In this document: piece after piece, positions 1 to 9,043 of the stretch
Layout of the letters: every line of letters begins with the position of its first letter
Position numbering within the stretch: position 1 is the stretch's first letter
DNA from: Verrucomicrobiales bacterium
GTDB lineage: Bacteria; Verrucomicrobiota; Verrucomicrobiia; Limisphaerales; J093
Reading direction: 5' to 3'
Assembly: GCA_024233305.1 (NCBI GenBank)
Contig: JACKPV010000026.1
Location: 186,001 to 250,000 of the forward strand
DNA: 64,000 nt
The notes under the pieces: generated by a model
Databases searched by the model: none
What the model was told of the DNA's origin: nothing
The model's input: the letters and a program-made list of their open reading frames with translations, nothing else
Translations under genes and position numbers: made by a program

Positions 1-393
1 AACCCTGAGCCGTGACCATGCAGTGGGATTAACCACGGATGGGCGCGGATGGGCGCGGATATTGAGGGAAACCAGAATCGCGCGCCCTGGGTTCGAGCTC
101 ACCATTTAGTGAGGTCTCTGCCATGGCGGCAGCGCCGCGCCCCATCCGTGGCATCCGTGCCCATCCGCGGTCCATTGACTGAATCGATACGGCTGAGCCG
201 TGACTATTCAGCGCCTCGTAGCCACCGACGTGCAGTCCGCGCATGATTCGGCTGGGATAGGGCCGCCTGCTGCCGAGCGCGACGATTCACCCAAAGGTGA
301 CTGCTGATCGGAATCGGGGAGCCCGCGTAAGCCCCTGGATTTCAGCGTCGACTACACGTCGGCGGCCACCGCGGGTTGAATCGATGCGGCTGC
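1..393 (-). repeat. Composite intergenic repeat, module A (1-201) plus REP pair B (202-393)
   Basis: Gene-free stretch made of two modules that recur elsewhere in the window. Module A, here in reverse orientation, carries short GGGCACGGAT-like repeats and ends at the palindrome ACGGCTGAGCCGT (189-201). Module B contains two opposed palindromes, one at 218-246 preceded by GTAG and one at 342-369 built on CGACTACACGTCG, about 95 bases apart. The same order in opposite orientation is found at 60.4-60.8 kb and at 13.5-13.9 kb. The left edge begins CTGAGCCGTGACC, the edge motif that elsewhere overlaps stop codons, so a plus-strand gene may end just outside or at base 8. No protein frame here is credible. 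Confidence 0.85.
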
Positions 394-525
394 CAAGCGG
401 CATCGGTTGCCGCTCGTACGGCGCGCAGGAGAAGCGGCATCCCGCCCCCCAAGGCGGCGCGGCCATACTTCCTTCCCGGCGCCTGCGAGGCGGGTCGCGA
501 GGTCCGACTGGGCGATCCGTTTCCA

Positions 526-1059
526 TCACGGTTGTTCGCCTTTGAGGAGGGCGGCGATCTCCGGGCGTGCCGCCTGGATGCGTTCGTAATCGAGCTTCAG
601 GCCCAGCGGACCGAGCGCCGCGCCGACCAGGTCATAGACCGGCTTTACCGCCTCGAAGGGGAACTCCACGGATTCGAGCGCCGTGCTGCCTGCTTGGTTG
701 CGGATTTCCCGGTCGGCCCCGGCGGCCAGGAGCGCCTTTACGATTTCGGCGCGGCAGAGGAAGGCTGCGGTGTGGAGGGCGGTCGAACCGTCGTTGTTCG
801 CGAGGTTCACGTCGGCTCCGGCCTCGATCAGGGCCTTCGCGGCCGCCGTCTGGCCGAAGGCCGCGGCCGCAATGAGCGGGGTGCTGCCGTCGGTGGGTTC
901 ACGCGCATCGAGGTCCGACCGCGCGGTGACGTGTTGCTGGATGGCGGCCAGGTCGCCCCGCACCGCCGCCTCCTGCAGACTGAGGGCGGGCGGTTGGGGT
1001 TGCTGGCTGCAGCCGGCGAAGGCGATCAGCGTGAGGGTGGTGAGGATCGGGTGTTTCAT
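526..1059 (-). CDS. Ankyrin-repeat lipoprotein
   Basis: A 177-residue protein with a short signal sequence and lipobox-like FAGC ending at Cys17, so probably a lipid-anchored periplasmic protein. From about residue 25 to 130 it has ankyrin repeats with the usual TPLIAAAAFG, AGADVN and TALHTAAF signatures. The last 45 residues are helical and charged. Ankyrin repeats bind proteins; no enzymatic motif is visible. Its repeats and its tail resemble the ankyrin block inserted into the acyltransferase encoded immediately downstream on the same strand in the map (2862-1108), which is transcribed just before it with a gap of about 48 bases. The two are probably co-transcribed and may work together. 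Specific role unknown. Confidence 0.85.
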   Translation of the reverse strand: MKHPILTTLTLIAFAGCSQQPQPPALSLQEAAVRGDLAAIQQHVTARSDLDAREPTDGSTPLIAAAAFGQTAAAKALIEAGADVNLANNDGSTALHTAAFLCRAEIVKALLAAGADREIRNQAGSTALESVEFPFEAVKPVYDLVGAALGPLGLKLDYERIQAARPEIAALLKGEQP

Positions 1060-1107
1060 GGTTTGTCGGCGTCTGTTTTTCAGGTTCAGTAATGGCGTGA
1101 TGGGCGC

Positions 1108-2862
1108 TCAGGATCCAGCCAGTGGAAGGGCTCCTTCCGGAGGGCTGGCTGCTTCCGCGATCCTGCTCGGCCGGGTGCGCGGACCGTTGAGGAGCCGGCC
1201 CAGCCAGGTGTAGCGGACCATCCACTGGTAGGAGAGCAGGAGCGGTCCGATGACGAGCGCGTTGAGGAACAGGAATTTCACGATGGCGGGCAGGGGCCAG
1301 TTGCGCACCCAGAGCTGACCCAAAATCACCAGCGGGAGATGGGCCAGATAGAGCCAATAGGAGGAATCGGAAAGCCACCGCACGGTGCGGTTCTCACGCG
1401 TGAGCAGGGAGCGGAACAGCCCCATGCAGCCGAAGACGGTCATCCAGGTGAACACCACTTGCAGGCTGTTCGCCAGCGGACGCTCCCAACTGCCCGGAAC
1501 CAGCCTCGGCCGCAGGCCGAACAAGCCGGTTGACAGTTCCAGGGCCACCGGGAACACGACGAGGAAAGCCACGGGAAGCGACCATCGCCAGCCACCTCCC
1601 ACGCGGCCCGTGCGGTCGTCGGCCTCGAAATAGAGCACGCCGAAGCCGAAGAACACCGCGTAGTAGAGGAAGAGGTGGGGCAACGGCAGCAGCCCCACCG
1701 AGGTGTCCGGACCGAACCCGGTGTTGGCGGCGCCCATGAGCGACTGGGGCAGCATGGTCAGGGGGAACAGCCAGAGGAACCGGGCGGGGGACAGGACCAG
1801 CCAGTTGGGAGCGCCCCGCCAGCCCAAGCGTTCCGCCACCAGGAATCCCACCGCAAACAGCACCACCAACCACCAGAGAAACCAGAGAAACCAGAGGTGA
1901 TGGAAAACGGGGAAGTTGATCAGCAGCGGCAGGATCGAGTTCCGTCTGCCGGACGGTTCCCCGTCAGCGCGGCCAACCCGTTCCGGGCCTCCGCCCCGAC
2001 TTTCGAGTTCCGCCCGGATTCGATCGCGGCCCGCGCGCACGGTCTGCTCCTCGACTGGTATCCGCAACATGCCCGCAATCAGCTGGGTGGTGGCCCAGTC
2101 GGCCGCCATCGCGTCGACCGGCGTTTCGCCCCGGAGATTGGCCGCGCCCGCCTCCGCCCCATGGTCGAGCAGCACCCGGGCGGTTTCGGCGCATCCGAGA
2201 AATGCTGCGGCATGCAGGGCCGTGCCGCCATCCTGCCCGCGGGCGTGGACGTCGGCGCCGGCGACGATCAGTGATTCCGCGGCCTCGCTGCGATCCAACA
2301 AGGCAGCGAGCATCAGGGGCGGGATGCCCCATTGCGGATGGAGCGCGTTGACATCGCTCCCGCCGGCAAGGAGTCCCCCGAGCGCGTCGGGGTCGTCCGC
2401 CAACACGGCGTCGAACAGCGCGGTCCCGGCGGTGCCGGACGAGCCGGTCTGGGGCTTGGCGGGTTCCGAAGTGAGCGCCAGTCCACCGACCACGAACATC
2501 AGGGGGACGATGGTGACGAGCCCGAGCAGGCAGGGGAGCAGGATGCGTTGGAAGCGGTGTTTGAGCAGGGCCTTCAAGCCGCGTTTCCGCCAGAGCATCG
2601 CCGTGAAGAAGCCGCTGATCAGGAAGAACAACGGCATCCGAAAGCCGTGGGAGGCGTCGACGAACAGCAGGAACCCGACCGAGCGGCGGGCGTCCTGCAC
2701 CAGCCACGGGATTCCCGCCGCGAAGGCGATCCCGATGTGAAAGGCGATGCCGAGCAGCATGGCGGCGGCCCGCAGGGCGTCAAGGTCATGGCGGCGCGCC
2801 GCGGGTTCCTTGCCGGCGACCGGTTCCGGCATCGAGTTATCCAGTTCGTTCTTCATCGTCAT
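1108..2862 (-). CDS. Acyltransferase-3 family membrane protein with inserted ankyrin repeats
   Basis: I start this at the ATG at 2862 (584 aa) because AGGAAGAG lies directly upstream. The open frame extends 81 codons further without signal-like sequence. The protein begins with the acyltransferase-3 (OpgC/OafA type) signature RRHDLDALRAAAML with the conserved His at about residue 42, followed by RMPLFFLISGFF. These multi-membrane-pass enzymes transfer acyl groups onto sugars or glycans at the cytoplasmic membrane. After the third membrane segment (about residue 130) the protein is interrupted by about 150 residues holding ankyrin repeats (ADVHARGQDGGTALHAAAF). The membrane domain then resumes at about 310 (LPLLINFPVFHHLWFLWFLW) and continues to the end. 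The acceptor is unknown. The ankyrin block may recruit a partner, possibly the ankyrin lipoprotein next door. Confidence 0.85.
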   Translation of the reverse strand: MTMKNELDNSMPEPVAGKEPAARRHDLDALRAAAMLLGIAFHIGIAFAAGIPWLVQDARRSVGFLLFVDASHGFRMPLFFLISGFFTAMLWRKRGLKALLKHRFQRILLPCLLGLVTIVPLMFVVGGLALTSEPAKPQTGSSGTAGTALFDAVLADDPDALGGLLAGGSDVNALHPQWGIPPLMLAALLDRSEAAESLIVAGADVHARGQDGGTALHAAAFLGCAETARVLLDHGAEAGAANLRGETPVDAMAADWATTQLIAGMLRIPVEEQTVRAGRDRIRAELESRGGGPERVGRADGEPSGRRNSILPLLINFPVFHHLWFLWFLWWLVVLFAVGFLVAERLGWRGAPNWLVLSPARFLWLFPLTMLPQSLMGAANTGFGPDTSVGLLPLPHLFLYYAVFFGFGVLYFEADDRTGRVGGGWRWSLPVAFLVVFPVALELSTGLFGLRPRLVPGSWERPLANSLQVVFTWMTVFGCMGLFRSLLTRENRTVRWLSDSSYWLYLAHLPLVILGQLWVRNWPLPAIVKFLFLNALVIGPLLLSYQWMVRYTWLGRLLNGPRTRPSRIAEAASPPEGALPLAGS

Positions 2863-3240
2863 CTCTTCCTGAAAGAAGCCCTGCGGCGGGTTACCGGGAA
2901 TCGCAGGCGACACGCGTTTTTCCGAGGGGAAGCACGGCAAGCGCCCTCCGGGATCCTGCGCTGGGCCGCGTCGCGGCCGCTGGCGCAACGCACGCCCAAG
3001 CTCCGGATGATCCACCGGCGGGCGCAGCGGGGAGACCGCCGCGGCGGCTCGGCCTCGCGCCTTCGATGACCGCGCACCCCGCACGCGGATCCCCGGGCGC
3101 AGCATCGTCGGTCGGTCGTCAACGCCTGTCGCCGGTTTCCTGACCTTGGTAGAAGACAGCCGTCCCGGCGCAGGGTTACGGACTTTCTCGCCGGTTCCCG
3201 GTCCCTCCCGGAACGCGCCGCAGGCGTTTCGACACCCCGA
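2863..3240. other. Gene-free interval
   Basis: A 378-base stretch between the start of the acyltransferase gene and the stop of the subtilisin-like gene, both on the minus strand. It should carry the promoter of the acyltransferase-ankyrin pair. I see no RNA gene, clear terminator hairpin with a T-tract, or copy of the window's repeat family. Confidence 0.5.
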
Positions 3241-6200
3241 TCACCGTTCCACCAAGCGGTAGAAGCGGTGGCCGGGGGGAGCGGTTGTGTCGTGGTAGGT
3301 CCACTTCTCGACGTCGGACGCGAACGTCGTGAGCGGTTCCCATTCCACCAGGTCAGCGGAAATCTGGAGTTCGTGGGTGCGGCCGGCCCGCACGAAGAAC
3401 TGCAACCAGACGCCGCCTTCCGGGGGGAGCTTGATCGCCTCGATCCGGGGCACATCCGAGGACGGCGTTCTCACGACGAAGCGCACGGTTCCGACGTTGC
3501 TGTAGATGTGCCCGTCCCAGGCCTTGTACGTGAAGCTGTCGGCGCCGGCGAATCCAGGGTTCGGACGGTAGACGTAGTTCGTTCCCACTCCCGCCAGCAG
3601 GCCATAACGCGGTCCTTTCAAGATCGCCACGCGCAACGGGTCAGCATCGGGATCGTGGACGGCGAGTGCCACGGGCGAGGTCACGTCGGCGGGGAACGTC
3701 AGACTCTGGTCCTCGGCCATGGGTCGACGGTTGCTCGGCTGCACCCGCAGGAAAACGCTGCCCGGTTCGCTGTTCAGTTCGCCGTCGCTGGCCGTGAACG
3801 TGAAGCGGTCCGAACCGACGTAATCCTCCTCCGGACGGTAAGTGAACGGCGGTCCCTCGGCTTCCACGGTGCCGTGGGCCGGGGCTTCGACGATGGTGAA
3901 GGTGAGCGGGTCGGATTCCGGATCGGTGGCCGGCAATCGCAGGCCGGTGGGGGTGTTGAACCGGATCTCAAATTCCGCCTCCCCGGCGAGGGGCGCCGTG
4001 TTCCGGTCGGTGACGTAAATCGAAACCGGCGTGTCCGGGCTGAAATCCCGTCCGTCTCCGGCGCGGTAGTGGAAGACGTCCCAACCGACGAACCCGGGGT
4101 TCGGGGTATAGACGTAGTCCGAGCCCTCGCCCGCCAGGGTGCCGTGATCGGGAGGGACGGCGATTTCGAACTGAACCGGGTCCTCGTCGCGGTCGCTGGC
4201 GGCCAGCGTCACCGTTACCGGACGGTCCACCTTGTTGGTGAGCGTGATGGACTTGGTCTTGGGCGGGTTGTTGGCGTCGAGGACGGCGAACGTTACGGTG
4301 GCCAGGCGACTGGTCAGTTTGCCGTCGCTGGCGCGGTAGGTGAAGTGGTCCGCGCCGAAAAAGCCCTTCGCCGGGAAGTAGGTGGCCAGCTGCGGGAACG
4401 TCCACAGTTCGCCCTGCGTCGGCCCGTCCACGATCTCGAACTCGAGGGTGTCGCCGTCCGGATCGCTGGCGCGGTAGAACACGTCCCGCTGGTCGTTGCG
4501 ATTGAGGGTGAGTCCCTGGTCTTCGGCCCGGGGGGCGTCGTTGACCGGTTTGACCCGCAACGCGACGCGGGCGCTCACTTCATTGCCGCCGGGATCCGCG
4601 ACCCGGTAATCGAAGCCATCCTCGCCCGACCAGTCCGGTTCCGGCACATAACGGAGGGTGTTCGGGTCGTTGCCGGCGGTGACCTGCCCGTGCAGGGGCC
4701 GTCCGATCGACACGGGCGCCAGCGGTTCGCCATCGGGATCGGTGTCGTTTTCCAGGAACCGGATTTCCACCGGCGTGTCCTCGTCGGTGATGACGTGGTC
4801 GTCCTGCGGGCTCGGGGGATCGGGCACCGGCTCAATCGTCAGCTGCACCTCGCCCAACGCCATGCCCCCTTCCTCGTCAGCCACCAGGTAGGTGAAGGCA
4901 TCCGGTCCGAAATAGTCGGGTTGTGGTGCATAGAGCAGCCGGCCATCCGCTGCGCGGCTCAGGGCGCCGGCGAGCGGCCGGCTGAAACTGGCGAGCCGGA
5001 AGGGCAGGGCGAGCGGGTGCGTGTCGTTGGCAAGGAGATCGAGTTCGATGGCGGTGTCCTCGGGGAGGCGGAATTCATCGGCAACGGCGCGGGGCGGTTG
5101 GTAGCCCGGAACGGCCGCGAAGACCACGGGGCGCCGGGCCTCGGCGCCTTCGGGATCCTGCGCCACCAGCACCAGCGTCTCCGCTCCCGCCCAGGCGGGT
5201 CCCGGCGTTTCGATCCGTAGCACGGCGCCCGGCTCGATGGTGGCCCGCAACTCGACGGTTCCTTCGACCCGCCACGTGATTCCGGTGATCGGGTGATCGG
5301 GATCGGCAACGTATTGCAGCAGGCTGATGGGGAAGAACCGCCCGCCCACGGCAATGGTCTGGCTGGGCACCTCGAGGATGGCCGGCGGCAGGTTGGTGCG
5401 CGCGGGCGAGGCCAGGTAGCCGGTGTGTTGCGGTCCCCGCTGATATGCGGCCCAAACCATGTTCGACGCCACATGGGGCGCCGGAAGTTCCCAGGCGTAG
5501 AGACTGTAGCGCCCCTTGCTGAAGGAATAGGGATCGGTCATGAAATAGCCACGGTCATCGATGCTGCTGGTCACCAGGTCCAGGCGACCATTGCCGTCCA
5601 GATCCGTCAGCACCGCCGGCGGCGATTTGGTGCGTGGAAATCCACCGGATTGTTCCAACCACACGCCGGTCAGGCCGGGGTTGGGATCGAGATCCAGGCG
5701 TCGTCCGTGGAAGTCCCACGCCCGCGTTCCCCCAAGGGCCGCGTATTCCCCCAGCATGGCGAGTTGGATGGTCTGCCCGTTTACCGTCGCCACGACATCG
5801 AGTGATCCATCCCCGTCGATGTCCGCAATCAGGGGTTGCGAACGCAGGGTTTCATAGCCGCTGACGACCACCGGCCAGCCCGGCGCCTCGAACCCGTCGT
5901 GATGCAGCACATGCAGCCGTTTCGCCTGCCAGCTCGGAAGCACGATCTCGAGGTCGCCGTCGTGGTCGAAGTCCGCCAGGGCCGGCGTGGCCAGAAAGGC
6001 CTGCTCGATCAACACCGGCCAGCCCGGTCGCACGCCGTCCTCCCCGATCAAATACACGCCGCCGTAGATGCCGCTGGCCTCGCCGGCCTTGGGGTCGTAA
6101 CCGCCGATGACGATTTCGTTCAACCCGTCCTGGTCCACGTCTCCGACCGCCGGTGTCCCGTGCAGGGTCGTGTCCAGGGGGATCGTGCGAACCGGTCCCT

Positions 6201-8835
6201 CCGGTTCCTCCAGATCGAAGATCAGGACCTCCCGGCAACCGTTCACCGCGACGATCTCGAGTCCCGGATCCCGGTCGAAATTGCCCACCGCCGGGAACAT
6301 CCGCGGCGCGTCCACGTCGCGGTAACAGTCGTCAATCGCCCAATCGGCCAGGCGCTTTCCCAGCCGGTCGAAAACCGCGAGCTGCCGGCGGTAGTGGCCC
6401 CGTCGCGGCGATTGCCCGTAGCAGATGAGTTCGAGTTGTCCGTCGTGGTCCAGATCCGCCAGCACCTTGCCCGACTGGTTGGCGGTGAGGGTCACCGGCC
6501 AGTCGCCGGCGAGCGGCGTGCCGTCATGCTGGAATCCCCACACCAAGCCGTCCTCGCCGGTTTCCGCAAACAGCTCCAGCCGGCCGTCGCCATCCGTGTC
6601 GCCCATGACCGGAATGTCCGAATACGGCTCGCCGCCCCCGAGCGGGGCGCTCCATTGCAGGCGGCCATCGGCGCCGTAGACCCGCAGTTGCGCCGGATCC
6701 CCGGTGACCGTACCCGGATGCACGCGCACCACCTCCTGCAAGCCGTCGCCGTCCAGATCCGCCACGCGTAGATCCCGCCAGTCGTTCGTGGAATAGGAGA
6801 CGTCCCCGGGAAGGAACACCGGCCAGCCGGGCCGCAGCCGGCTGTCCAGATGCACCAGGTGGGTCAACCAGTCCCCGACCACTTCGCCCCCCACTTCCGC
6901 CCGCAACCGCAGGGTGTAGAATTCGTCGGCCGGCACCCGGCTCGTGTCCCACCAGCCGAGCACCCCCTCGTCCACCTCGTTCAATCCCTCGTCCCGCAGG
7001 GTGATGCCATCCGTGGACCAGCTCGACGGAAGCCGTCCCCGCCCGTATTCGATGCGGTAGTGCCGGCCGGCGCCGTAGACCGTTCCCCGCAGTTCGACCA
7101 CCGGTCCGGCACGCAGGATGTCGGTGTGTTGCGGGGAGGAGATTTCGACGTTGCGCACCGTGGCCGCGACCCGGTCAAAGGCGGTTTGGCCGGTGTCGTC
7201 CACCACCACGAGCCGGAAGCTGTGGACCCCTTCATGCAGGGCGTCGGTCCGGTAATCCCGGACGAGTTCGCCGTTCACCACCGGCGCCGTCCCCTCGTAC
7301 ACGGCGGTCCAGGTGTCGGGATGCAGCCCCTCGCCCACCTCCACCCGGTACGCCGCGAAGGCCTCGGCGGTGGCGGTGCCGGCGAGGGTGAGAACGCCGG
7401 ACACCACCGCGGGCGCCTGCAATCGCGCCGTCGGAAGGGGGCGGGTCACCCGGACGGCCTTGAAGGCGTTCAACCGTCCGGTGCCGATCAGCTTGTCCAC
7501 CCGGGTTTCATCCACGGCGTTGCGGAGGACGTTGACCAGTTCGGCGTTGGTGAAATCCGGGTGCAAACCGAGCACGAGCGCGGCGACCCCGGTCACGTGC
7601 GGCGCGGCCATGGAAGTGCCGCTGAGGTATTCGTAACGGGCGTTCGGAGCGGTCGACAGCACGATCTCGCCCGGCGCCGCCAGATCCACGGTCGGTCCGA
7701 AGTTTGAAAACCGGGCGCGTTCGTCCTTGTTGTTGGTGGCGCCCACGGACACGACCTCCTCGAGCGCGGCGGGGTAATGGGGCTCGTCGGTCCGGCTGTT
7801 CCCGGACGCCGAGATCACGAGGACCCCGGCCTCGTCGGCCAGGCGGATGGCGTCCAGCAGCGCCAGACTTTGCTCGGGTTGTCCCCAGCTGGCATTGATC
7901 AGGCGCGCGCCGTTGGCCACCGCGTATTCGATGGCCTCGACCACATCCGCCACGGAAGCCTCGCCCCGCTCGTTGAAGGCCTTGATCGCCATGAGACTGG
8001 CCTCCCAGCAAAGGCCGGCCACCCCGATCCGGTTGTTGCCCAGCGCGCCGATGGTGCCCGCCACGTGGGTGCCGTGGGTCTGGTCGTCCATCGGATCGCC
8101 ATCGTTCGAGACGAAGTCAAAGCCGTGCAGGTCATCGATGTAACCGTTGCCATCGTCATCCTCGCCATTGCCGGGGATCTCGCCGGCGTTGATCCACACA
8201 TTCGCTTCCAGATCGGGATGGAAGTAGTCGATGCCCGTGTCGATGACCGCCACCCGCACGGCGCGCGCCGAGCGCGTGATGGCCCAGGCGGCCGGTGCGC
8301 TGACGTCAGCGCCCGGCGTGCCGTTCAACTGGCCGGTGTTCTCGAGGTTCCACTGACGCGGCAACTCGAAGTCGTCGGGCGACGCGGCGGGATCCGGTTC
8401 CACGCAGAGCCGCAACAGATAATTCGGCTCGGCGTAAACGACTTCAGGATGCCGGCGCAGCCGGTGCACGGCCTCGCCGACAGATGTTTCCGGATGCAGT
8501 TGATAGCGAACAAGTTGCTGAAAGAACCCCGGTGTGCCTCCTTGCAGGGACGGGCTTGCGGCATCGTGGCGGCGACGGGGGAGCGCCTCCGCCCGGAGCC
8601 CCACTTCGGCCAGCGCGCGAGCGCGCCCCGGGGAGCCGGCGCTGGCCCGGAAGCGGACGAGCACTTCCGCCGGGCGAAAATGTGGTGGCTCGACTCCGGC
8701 CTTCGGGGCGTCGTCGTCCGCTTCGCTGAAGCCGGTTGCCGCCGGGGCCGTGCCGGCCAGGGACAGGGCAAGCCCCAGGCCGGCCATGCGGAGGATGGCC
8801 GCCAACCGGCGGACTTGCTGGGCGCCCGGTAACAT
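3241..8835 (-). CDS. Giant secreted subtilisin-like protease with FG-GAP and cadherin-like repeats
   Basis: A 1,864-residue exported protein. A signal peptide ends near residue 33. Residues about 50-140 look like an I9-type inhibitor propeptide (PAEVLVRFRAS, EVVYAEPNY). The S8 catalytic domain (about 175-470) has Asp199 in VAVIDTGID, His254 in THGTHVAG, Asn346 in SASGN and Ser408 in SGTSMAAPH, so it should be active. Residues about 690-1130 hold calcium-loop FG-GAP-like repeats (GDTDGDGRLELF, ADIDGDGSLDVV). Residues about 1185-1790 hold tandem cadherin-like repeats (PEDTAIELDLLANDT, DEDTPVEIRFLENDT). The last about 70 residues form a C-terminal domain ending RFYRLVER, also seen in three other secreted proteins here. 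It is probably a surface-bound or released protease that binds glycan or protein polymers. It is transcribed divergently from the PQQ-propeller gene. Confidence 0.93.
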   Translation of the reverse strand: MLPGAQQVRRLAAILRMAGLGLALSLAGTAPAATGFSEADDDAPKAGVEPPHFRPAEVLVRFRASAGSPGRARALAEVGLRAEALPRRRHDAASPSLQGGTPGFFQQLVRYQLHPETSVGEAVHRLRRHPEVVYAEPNYLLRLCVEPDPAASPDDFELPRQWNLENTGQLNGTPGADVSAPAAWAITRSARAVRVAVIDTGIDYFHPDLEANVWINAGEIPGNGEDDDGNGYIDDLHGFDFVSNDGDPMDDQTHGTHVAGTIGALGNNRIGVAGLCWEASLMAIKAFNERGEASVADVVEAIEYAVANGARLINASWGQPEQSLALLDAIRLADEAGVLVISASGNSRTDEPHYPAALEEVVSVGATNNKDERARFSNFGPTVDLAAPGEIVLSTAPNARYEYLSGTSMAAPHVTGVAALVLGLHPDFTNAELVNVLRNAVDETRVDKLIGTGRLNAFKAVRVTRPLPTARLQAPAVVSGVLTLAGTATAEAFAAYRVEVGEGLHPDTWTAVYEGTAPVVNGELVRDYRTDALHEGVHSFRLVVVDDTGQTAFDRVAATVRNVEISSPQHTDILRAGPVVELRGTVYGAGRHYRIEYGRGRLPSSWSTDGITLRDEGLNEVDEGVLGWWDTSRVPADEFYTLRLRAEVGGEVVGDWLTHLVHLDSRLRPGWPVFLPGDVSYSTNDWRDLRVADLDGDGLQEVVRVHPGTVTGDPAQLRVYGADGRLQWSAPLGGGEPYSDIPVMGDTDGDGRLELFAETGEDGLVWGFQHDGTPLAGDWPVTLTANQSGKVLADLDHDGQLELICYGQSPRRGHYRRQLAVFDRLGKRLADWAIDDCYRDVDAPRMFPAVGNFDRDPGLEIVAVNGCREVLIFDLEEPEGPVRTIPLDTTLHGTPAVGDVDQDGLNEIVIGGYDPKAGEASGIYGGVYLIGEDGVRPGWPVLIEQAFLATPALADFDHDGDLEIVLPSWQAKRLHVLHHDGFEAPGWPVVVSGYETLRSQPLIADIDGDGSLDVVATVNGQTIQLAMLGEYAALGGTRAWDFHGRRLDLDPNPGLTGVWLEQSGGFPRTKSPPAVLTDLDGNGRLDLVTSSIDDRGYFMTDPYSFSKGRYSLYAWELPAPHVASNMVWAAYQRGPQHTGYLASPARTNLPPAILEVPSQTIAVGGRFFPISLLQYVADPDHPITGITWRVEGTVELRATIEPGAVLRIETPGPAWAGAETLVLVAQDPEGAEARRPVVFAAVPGYQPPRAVADEFRLPEDTAIELDLLANDTHPLALPFRLASFSRPLAGALSRAADGRLLYAPQPDYFGPDAFTYLVADEEGGMALGEVQLTIEPVPDPPSPQDDHVITDEDTPVEIRFLENDTDPDGEPLAPVSIGRPLHGQVTAGNDPNTLRYVPEPDWSGEDGFDYRVADPGGNEVSARVALRVKPVNDAPRAEDQGLTLNRNDQRDVFYRASDPDGDTLEFEIVDGPTQGELWTFPQLATYFPAKGFFGADHFTYRASDGKLTSRLATVTFAVLDANNPPKTKSITLTNKVDRPVTVTLAASDRDEDPVQFEIAVPPDHGTLAGEGSDYVYTPNPGFVGWDVFHYRAGDGRDFSPDTPVSIYVTDRNTAPLAGEAEFEIRFNTPTGLRLPATDPESDPLTFTIVEAPAHGTVEAEGPPFTYRPEEDYVGSDRFTFTASDGELNSEPGSVFLRVQPSNRRPMAEDQSLTFPADVTSPVALAVHDPDADPLRVAILKGPRYGLLAGVGTNYVYRPNPGFAGADSFTYKAWDGHIYSNVGTVRFVVRTPSSDVPRIEAIKLPPEGGVWLQFFVRAGRTHELQISADLVEWEPLTTFASDVEKWTYHDTTAPPGHRFYRLVER

Positions 8836-9043
8836 CGATTCACATCATAAGAGCCGCCCCGCCACGTGCCAAACGAAACTCATGGCGGGCATCACAGCTA
8901 GAGTGATGCCATTCTGCCGACCGAACGCCCGGGTACCCCGGTTGCCGCGAAGGCGGGCTGATCCGCGCCGTCGAAGGGGTCACGGGCGGTTTGTCGAGGC
9001 GTTCCGTTGCGCGGTCCGACTTCTATCGCTACGCTCGCCGCCG

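Noticed and set aside
90..130. tRNA-like T-loop (GTTCGA) within module A copies
   Set aside because: No acceptor, D or anticodon arms can be paired around it.
500..545. Possible CRISPR array in the direct repeats of module A
   Set aside because: The short CGGATGGGCACGGAT-like repeats are few, imperfect and lack regular spacers; no cas genes are present.
3268..5220. Long plus-strand open frame of 650 codons opposite the subtilisin-like gene
   Set aside because: It is an antisense shadow of a G+C-rich gene; no domain, start context or composition supports it, while the opposite strand has clear catalytic and repeat motifs.
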